Positions 51,095 to 56,676 of a stretch of 56,676 bases of DNA are shown here, one piece after another. Each line of letters starts with the position of its first letter. The stretch's first letter is position 1. The translations under genes and the position numbers were made by a program. This DNA is from Nocardia acididurans (GTDB lineage: Bacteria > Actinomycetota > Actinomycetes > Mycobacteriales > Mycobacteriaceae), in the NCBI RefSeq assembly GCF_016741815.1, contig NZ_JAERRJ010000023.1, forward strand, positions 1-56,676, read 5' to 3'. Below the pieces are notes generated by a model. It saw only the letters and a program-made list of their open reading frames with translations. It was not told the DNA's origin and did not search any database.

Positions 51095-51748
51095 TCAGTG
51101 CAGCGGAGGGAAAGACTGTGGAGGAGGGAAAGATTGGTCATGCTGGGGCGGATACGGCTGGCCGGTTCGATTCCAGGCGGCGCCGATCTGCGGTACCTGG
51201 AGGGCCTGTCGATCGGTGAGCTCGAAGTATTCGACCGGAATGAACGAAAACATGTCGGCGACAAAGCTGGAGGGCACGGTTTGCAGACGCGTATTGTATT
51301 GTCGCACATTGCCGTTGAAGAACCGTCGACCCGCGGCGATCCGATCCTCGGTCTCGACGAGCTGCCGCTGCAGGTGTAGGAAGTTATGATTGGACCGCAG
51401 CTGCGGGTAGTTTTCCGCCAGTCCGAACACGCTGTGCACCGCGCTGCTCAGCGCGGACTCCAGATGCCCCCGGTGACTGTGCCCTATGCCCGGCAACTGC
51501 CGCACCCGCATCGCCTCGGTTCGCGCGTTGACCACGGCCAACAGCGCCTGCTGCTCGAACCCCGCGGCGATGCGGACGGTTTCCACGAGATTCGGAATGA
51601 GGTCATGTCGCCGCTGCAACTCGACGTCGATCTGTCGCCACGATTCCTCGATCGTATGTCGTTGCCGGACAAAGCTGTTGTACGACGACAACACGGCCGC
51701 GAGCGCCAGCCCGACGAGGAGAACGAACACGATCAACGCAACTGCCAT
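51095..51748 (-). CDS. LemA family protein
   Basis: A 217-residue protein from ATG 51748. A single N-terminal helix (ALIVFVLLVGLALAAVLSSY) is followed by the LemA helical domain with its signature VRQRHTIEESWRQIDVELQR and RRHDLIPNLVETVRIAAGFE. Then FGLAENYPQLRSNHNFLHLQ and RLQTVPSSFVADMFSFIPVE complete the family pattern. A proline-rich tail follows. It is 18 bases ahead of the DUF3137-like gene and probably forms an operon with it. Confidence 0.93.
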   Translation of the reverse strand: MAVALIVFVLLVGLALAAVLSSYNSFVRQRHTIEESWRQIDVELQRRHDLIPNLVETVRIAAGFEQQALLAVVNARTEAMRVRQLPGIGHSHRGHLESALSSAVHSVFGLAENYPQLRSNHNFLHLQRQLVETEDRIAAGRRFFNGNVRQYNTRLQTVPSSFVADMFSFIPVEYFELTDRQALQVPQIGAAWNRTGQPYPPQHDQSFPPPQSFPPLH

Positions 51749-51871
51749 GCTCTCAGCTTTGCAGGAAGCCGATCGGCTCGCTATGCCGGATCAGCCTGGC
51801 GCACTGCCGCCGGCAGGTCGAATTCCGTGAAAGTGCTGGTGCCCAGATTGATTCACTGTGATCGAGCTTCC

Positions 51872-54757
51872 TCACCCTCCAGGACCCGTGAGCTCGTTGA
51901 GCTGCCGTTGCAGGCGTTCGAGGGCTGTGCGGATGGCCTCGATCTGTGCGTTGAGTTCTGCGATCTTGGCCGTGTCAACGGTGGTCGGGGATTCTGCGGG
52001 CGGCACGGAAGGCGGAGATGCAGGAGGCGGGGGTGTATCGGGCCCGCCTCCAGGTGCGGTGGCGAGCTTGCCGGTATCCGGCCCGAATACTTGCGTGAGT
52101 GCTTCAGCGAGGGTGGGGGCGTAGCCGACCCGGACACCGCCGGTGCCAGGCTCGCGGTAGCTGACAAGAACCCGGGCCAGCTGTGGGAAGGTCGACGCAT
52201 TCGGGGTCGTGGAGATCCGTTCGGTGAACAGCGGTTCGACGTAGAGCACTCCGCCGGCGGCGATCGGCAGGGTGAGCAGATTGCCGTACTGGATTCGGTT
52301 CGAACGCTCGAGCAGGGTCCGCTCGGATGCCACTCTGGTATCGGAGATCATCGAGTTCTGGATCTGTTGCGGTCCCTGGGTGAGGGTGTCGGTCGGCAGG
52401 CGCAGCACACTGATCCTGCCGTAGTTCTCGGGATCCGAGTAGACGGAGACATAGGCGGACAAGAATTCCCGGTTGAACCCGACCATCGCGCTGGTCAGCC
52501 GGAACGACGGTTCGGCGGTGTCCGGATCGCCGAGCAGGACGTAGAACGGGGGCTGGTGTGGGTTCGTGTCGGTGGTGGGGTCGCTGGGCACCGACCAGAA
52601 AGCGTTGGTGGTGAAGAACTCTCGCGGTTCGTCGACCTGATAGATGGCGAGCATGTCGCGTTGGATCGTGAACAGATCCTCCGGGTAGCGGAAGTGGGCC
52701 CGCAGTTCCGTACTGATCGACTCTTCGGGCTCGACCGTGCCCGGAAAGACCTTCATCCACGTGGCCAGCAGCGGGTCGTGCTGATCGACCTGGTAGAGAG
52801 TGACCGTCCCGTCGTAGGCGTCCACAGTGGCCTTGATCGAGTTCCGGAGGTAGGAGATTTCGCGGGCCGGCCGCACCCGGCCATCACTGGGTGCGAGGGC
52901 CTCGAGCGAGCTGCGTTTGGCGTAGGGGTAGCCGTCGATGGCGGTGTACGCATCCACGATCCAGAGGATGCGGCCGTCGACGACCGCCGGGTAGGGGTTG
53001 TTGTCGGTGGTCAGCCATGGTGCGACGAGTTCGACGCGCTCGCGTGGATCCCGGTGGAAGAGGATCCTCGACTCCGGACCGATCGCTTTGGAGAAGATGA
53101 TATTGCGTTCGCCGTACACGGTGGCGAAGGCCAGTCGGTTGAGCCAGCTGCCGATCGGGACGCCGCCAGCGCCGCTGTAAGTGTATTTGGTGGCGTCAGT
53201 GTCGTATTCGCGAGGCTCTGTGCCGCCCCCGACGATGGCGTAGTCCGGGTCGGCTTGGGCGATGACCTCACCGAAGTAGATGCGTGGCTGGTTCACTGGA
53301 ATTGTCTGCTGCCCGGCGGCCTGGGAGGCGATGTCGCTGACCGCGTAGATCGGATACCCGCTGTTGCTGCTGGCAGCGTCGCCCGCGGTTTCGCGGACGG
53401 CGGCATTGACACGATTGGCGGGCGCGGCGACGAAGCCGTTGCCGTGCGTGTACACCGTGTGCCGGTTGACCCAGTGCCGCTGGTTGTCGCTCAGCGCGCC
53501 CGGCGTGAGCTCACGTACCGCGACCACGAAGTCACGCAGCTGTCCGTCGACGCGGTAGCGGTCGAGGTCCAAATTCGCTGGGAAGCTGTAGAAGTTCTTC
53601 AACTGCTGCTGCTGAGTGAAGGTTCGTGAGAGCACGCTCGGATCGAGCAGCCGGGCATTGGCAAGCGTGGTTGCGTCCGCCTCGACGTCGGGCGGCGGTG
53701 TGCTGCCGATCCCGGGGTAGGCGCGGTATTCGACCCGGTCGCCGTCGATCCCGTACGCCTGCCGAGTGGCGGCGATATTGCGTTCGATGTAGACGCGTTC
53801 CATGTCGGCGGCATTCGGGCGGACCGAGAACTGTTCGACGACCATCGGCCATACCGCGCCTACCAGAATCGACGACAGCAGCAGCAGTGTGGCGGCCATC
53901 GCCGGGATGCGCAGATCCCGGACCACGATGGCGGCGAAAACGGCTGCGGCGCAGAGGATAGCGATCGAGAAGAGGAACAGTCGTGCCGGCAGGACAGCAT
54001 GGATATCGGTGTAACCGGCCCCGGAGAAGGTGGGCTCTTTGCTCCTGCTCGACATCAGCGAGTATCGGTCGAGCCAGTAGGCGAAAGCCTTCAGCGTGAT
54101 GAAAACTCCGGCGATCACCGCGAGCTGGATTCGGGCTGCGCGGGTCAGGCCGTTTGCTTTTCGGGACGGACGCATACCTCCGAACAGATAGTTCGTGGCG
54201 AGACTGATAAGAAACGCGAGGATCGTGGCGAACAGTAGCCAGTTCACGACGAGCCGATAGAACGGAAGGTCGAAGACGAAGAAGCCGATATCGTGCCCGA
54301 ACTCGGGATCGGACACACCGAACGACCCACCGTGGATGAACAGCAGCACTGTGGCCCAACTCGATCGTCCGATCAGACCGCAGACAACCCCCAGCGCGGC
54401 GGCGATGCCCAACCCGAACCGCAGCGGCCAGCGGATCGCCAGGGCGCGGTACGGCTCGAGCAAGTCTTCCTTCGTGCCAGTTAACAGGCGCGGACGGAAT
54501 CGGAACGCGAACCACATTGTCGCGAAGACGATCCCACCGATGATCCCTGTGAGTATGAAGAACAGCGACAGTCGAGTCACCAGCAGCGTCGACCAGACCC
54601 CGCGATACCCGACTTCGACGAACCATAGCCAGCTTGTGTACGTGCCGACCAGGCGTGGAATGACCAGCAACGCCACGAGTGCCGCTGCGGCACCGATGAG
54701 CAAAGTCCGATAGCGGCGAGCCAATCGCCATGCACCAGGGCCGTCTCGGGGTTTCAT
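51872..54757 (-). CDS. UPF0182 family membrane protein
   Basis: A 961-residue protein from ATG 54757, with GGAGAG ahead. Seven membrane helices in the first 320 residues (LLIGAAAALVALLVIPRLVG, LFFILTGIIGGIVFATMWFA and others) precede a large outer domain: PNAADMERVYIERNIAATRQ, GSWLNRLAFATVYGERNIIF, VDGRILWIVDAYTAIDGYPY, YQVDQHDPLLATWMKVFPG. The C-terminus ends in a proline-rich linker and a coiled-coil helix (AELNAQIEAIRTALERLQRQ). The length matches actinobacterial UPF0182 proteins. Function is not known. The frame is open to 55276, but the earlier part shows no family features. Confidence 0.93.
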   Translation of the reverse strand: MKPRDGPGAWRLARRYRTLLIGAAAALVALLVIPRLVGTYTSWLWFVEVGYRGVWSTLLVTRLSLFFILTGIIGGIVFATMWFAFRFRPRLLTGTKEDLLEPYRALAIRWPLRFGLGIAAALGVVCGLIGRSSWATVLLFIHGGSFGVSDPEFGHDIGFFVFDLPFYRLVVNWLLFATILAFLISLATNYLFGGMRPSRKANGLTRAARIQLAVIAGVFITLKAFAYWLDRYSLMSSRSKEPTFSGAGYTDIHAVLPARLFLFSIAILCAAAVFAAIVVRDLRIPAMAATLLLLSSILVGAVWPMVVEQFSVRPNAADMERVYIERNIAATRQAYGIDGDRVEYRAYPGIGSTPPPDVEADATTLANARLLDPSVLSRTFTQQQQLKNFYSFPANLDLDRYRVDGQLRDFVVAVRELTPGALSDNQRHWVNRHTVYTHGNGFVAAPANRVNAAVRETAGDAASSNSGYPIYAVSDIASQAAGQQTIPVNQPRIYFGEVIAQADPDYAIVGGGTEPREYDTDATKYTYSGAGGVPIGSWLNRLAFATVYGERNIIFSKAIGPESRILFHRDPRERVELVAPWLTTDNNPYPAVVDGRILWIVDAYTAIDGYPYAKRSSLEALAPSDGRVRPAREISYLRNSIKATVDAYDGTVTLYQVDQHDPLLATWMKVFPGTVEPEESISTELRAHFRYPEDLFTIQRDMLAIYQVDEPREFFTTNAFWSVPSDPTTDTNPHQPPFYVLLGDPDTAEPSFRLTSAMVGFNREFLSAYVSVYSDPENYGRISVLRLPTDTLTQGPQQIQNSMISDTRVASERTLLERSNRIQYGNLLTLPIAAGGVLYVEPLFTERISTTPNASTFPQLARVLVSYREPGTGGVRVGYAPTLAEALTQVFGPDTGKLATAPGGGPDTPPPPASPPSVPPAESPTTVDTAKIAELNAQIEAIRTALERLQRQLNELTGPGG

Positions 54758-55039
54758 CGCCCACTCTCCTGCGGCTGCAGCGGCGGTGCGCAACCGAATT
54801 GTGGCCGCTTGGTCTGATTCTACCGGGGCGTGACGATACGTTCCCCGAATTCGTTGCAAAGCATCATGAATTGACGTGGACATGCCAGGTGTGCCGACCA
54901 ACGATGTTGTGGCCCGATCTCCGAGGTCGCTATGCGCGGGGGAAGTTCGGAATCCGCGGCGCGCATTCACCGCTCGTTGGTGTCGGAGTGCTCGCGTACC
55001 GTGCTGTGTCGTAACAGTTTTGGCCACTTGGGAGGGGCT

Positions 55040-55855
55040 ATGGCATACGTGCCGGAGAAGGCGACCAGGACGCAGTGGGAAGCGATTCAACACGCGCTCG
55101 GGTTCAACCTTGCCGATGTTGCAGGGCTGGTGGGTCCTGCTCTGTCCGCCGCATGGCTCTGGACCGCTGGCGAGCCGTTGCAGCCTCGGGAAACGCCAGT
55201 GCGCTGGCTCGGCCGGATGACCGACAGCGTTGGTCTCAGCGACCGCTAGGCACAGGAGCTCGATGCGTGGCTTCATGCTCGACCGTCCCTGTTCTGGGTC
55301 CTCCTCGGCTTCGCTGTGCTGATGAGTGGTCGCACCCTCAGCCGAGGCGTCAGCGCGACAACGAATCTCATTCTGGCTGCGTTGTTGGCTGCGATCAGTA
55401 TTCAGCCGGTCGGTGTGGTGGTCACTGCATTTCTCGGAGCTTCCCTATGCATGTGCGCAACGGCGATTCTCATCGACTGGATGAACACGAAGTTGTACAC
55501 GGAGACTCTCTATACATTCCAGCCGAAGCGATCGTTAAAGTTGTGGATCACAGGACCTGTAGCCACTGTCAGCCTGGTTGTCTTCGCACCTGCGATCCTG
55601 CTTATGATCGCGGTTCGGCACTACCGCGTCCCCCTCGATCTCCCGAGCCAGCCCGGCGTCCTATACGGCTTGGAGGCGCAGCGGCTGTCCAACACATGCC
55701 TATCCGACGCGCCGGCTGACGCGGCGTTGTCCTTCCTCGCCAAGGGCATCCTTCTCAGCGCGGACGAGGAGAGCCGGTCCGCCGCGTTGAACAGCCTCGA
55801 CAGGAGGCTCTCCACCGGTGCCGTGCGTCGTGCTGTCAAGTCGGGCTCCAAGTGA
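55040..55855 (+). pseudogene. Membrane protein gene interrupted by an in-frame TAG
   Basis: ATG 55040 has GGAGGGG ahead and opens a 69-codon frame (YVPEKATRTQWEAIQHALGF) that stops at TAG 55247-55249. The same frame continues straight on after the TAG: AQELDAWLHARPSLFWVLLG, then FAVLMSGRTLSRGVSATTNL, LILAALLAAISIQPVGVVVT, VSLVVFAPAILLMIAVRHYR, to TGA 55853-55855. Together this is a 271-residue protein with four to five membrane segments and no frameshift. GTG 55316 could restart translation. No family recognised. Confidence 0.6.
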
Positions 55856-55909
55856 GGGGCGACCGTTGTGAGGCACGGCTGGTAGCTGGAGCTGCCGGAC
55901 CGGGCCTTC

Positions 55910-56408
55910 ATGGCCGGGCCTGGTTTGACCACCACGACCGTGGCCGTCCCCCTCGCCGAACAGATCCGCACCTGTCTGGCCAGTGCCGTCCCCGCCGCCG
56001 CGCTGGCTGCTGCCCTGTTCACAGGCGCTCCAGCCCACGAACACATGACCTGGCACAACGACGATCTCAGCGACGACGGTGCGATCCTCGCCTCCGACGC
56101 CTGGCCACTGCCGCCTCTACATCGTCCCGCCCCCTGCTGCGCGTGGCAGGCACCTACATCCAGCTCAACCGCCCCACCGCCGAGGACTGCTTCAACGGCG
56201 GCGCCGGAGTAGGGGTCGCACCCTGCAGATCTCCGCCGACACCTGCGGAATCCGGCTGCCCGCCCGCCATCCGTGGAGACACACTTGGCTGGCGACCGCC
56301 AAGATCCGATGTGCCTGCCCCCACCCCTCCAGCGCCGATCCCGACCTGTGTTACGCGCTGCTGCTCACCACGCTGGAGGTAAACCGGCTGACCAGGATCC
56401 CGGACTGA
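55910..56408 (+). pseudogene. Frameshifted remnant of an unknown gene
   Basis: Protein-like segments follow one another in three frames. They are PLAEQIRTCLASAVPAAALA to TWHNDDLSDDGAILASDAWP (frame of 55910), LLRVAGTYIQLNRPTAEDCF (about 56135-56200, next frame), and ISADTCGIRLPARHPWRHTW to YALLLTTLEVNRLTRIPD (frame of 56079, stop 56408). Two frame changes are needed. No family recognised. Confidence 0.45.
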
Positions 56409-56676
56409 CCGGCCGGGGTTAGGGGTAGTGGCCGCTCGTCACTGTCGGCCCGGGAAACACACGCGCTGGCAGGGTGTTGTCGATCGTGGCCGGTACCGGT
56501 TCGTCTGCGATGTCTGGTCTATGCGGCTACGACGAGGTCTCGGGGGCAGTGGCGCAAGCGGCCGGGATCCGGCGCTAACCGGGAGGTGTGAAGCGCTGAG
56601 CAGGGCGAAACACAGCTCAGTGGGTCCACTGGCACCACAGCGGCGGTTGGATCGATGCGTGAACTGGCGACTATTA
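56409..56676. other. Window edge, no intact gene
   Basis: A short frame (VLSIVAGTGSSAMSGLCGYD, then EVSGAVAQAAGIRR, stop at about 56578) looks like another fragment. Nothing else can be supported before the edge. Confidence 0.4.

Noticed and set aside
51386..53629. 747-codon open frame on the plus strand
   Set aside because: It lies wholly antisense to the LemA and UPF0182 genes, and its product has no hydrophobic core or family motif; it is a mirror of GC-rich codons.
1..56676. CRISPR arrays, tRNA or rRNA genes, complete prophage
   Set aside because: No regular direct repeats with spacers, no cloverleaf-type sequence with TTCGA arm, and no structural phage genes were seen on either strand.

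Overview
The window looks like chromosomal DNA of a mycolic-acid actinomycete, most likely Nocardia or a close relative. The case rests on the very GC-rich third codon positions, frequent GTG starts with 4-base GTGA overlaps, a GlnR-type regulator, GTP-dependent PEP carboxykinase, a DUF5313 protein, a UPF0182 protein, ESX-type WXG/EspC-like proteins with YbaB-like partners, DUF3558-like lipoproteins and short KhtT/KhtU pairs. No rRNA, tRNA, CRISPR array, intact insertion sequence or complete prophage was seen.

1-9 kb: a truncated membrane protein; a possible DUF445 scrap; a double SUKH protein; a badly frameshifted SRPBCC (AHSA1) pseudogene; and a sulfur module. That module is an MFS transporter, an SQR-like flavoprotein and a DsrE protein, divergent from an ArsR-rhodanese sensor with ATTCCA/TGGAAT operators between them. 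A broken copy of the SQR C-terminus lies 3 kb away in inverted orientation. A three-gene minus-strand operon then ends in a GlnR-like regulator.

9-15.5 kb: an ArsR regulator, pckG, a SulP transporter and a DUF5313 protein on the plus strand, then a PhnA-like protein, an alpha/beta hydrolase and a tiny zinc-ribbon protein behind a perfect TTGCTAA dyad.

15.6-24 kb: a minus-strand cassette of a Roadblock-like protein, a GT-B/CDP-glycerol-transferase-like protein carrying seven in-frame copies of a heptanucleotide repeat, a STAND (NB-ARC/TPR) protein whose Walker A lysine is replaced by valine, and a membrane pentapeptide-repeat protein. Upstream of it is an ESX-associated operon in which the EspC-like gene appears to lack one base.

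24-31 kb: small regulators and secreted proteins, then two nearly identical KhtT-KhtU cation/proton antiporter operons facing each other as a large inverted duplication.

31-41 kb: an acyltransferase-SGNH enzyme; a lipoprotein; an operon of a stand-alone KhtT N-domain, a CBS protein and an ArsB/NhaD permease, divergent from a NarL-type two-component system; a GNAT enzyme coupled to a second tiny zinc-ribbon protein with a long palindrome over its ribosome binding site; and PH-like membrane proteins.

41-48.6 kb: a tightly coupled three-gene unit of a YqiJ/NfeD-like membrane OB protein, a long flotillin (YqiK type) and a 1681-residue AAA ATPase of the DNA repair ATPase (DUF3686) family.

48.8-56.7 kb: a lipoprotein, small membrane proteins, a LemA/DUF3137 pair, a UPF0182 protein, a membrane gene split by an in-frame TAG, and a frameshifted gene remnant running toward the window edge.

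The best candidates for an undescribed system are the repeat-bearing transferase/STAND/pentapeptide cassette, the KhtT-N/CBS/permease operon, and the two zinc-ribbon genes with related palindromes. Starts were chosen from ribosome binding sites and overlaps by eye; family calls rest on recognised motifs, without any database search.
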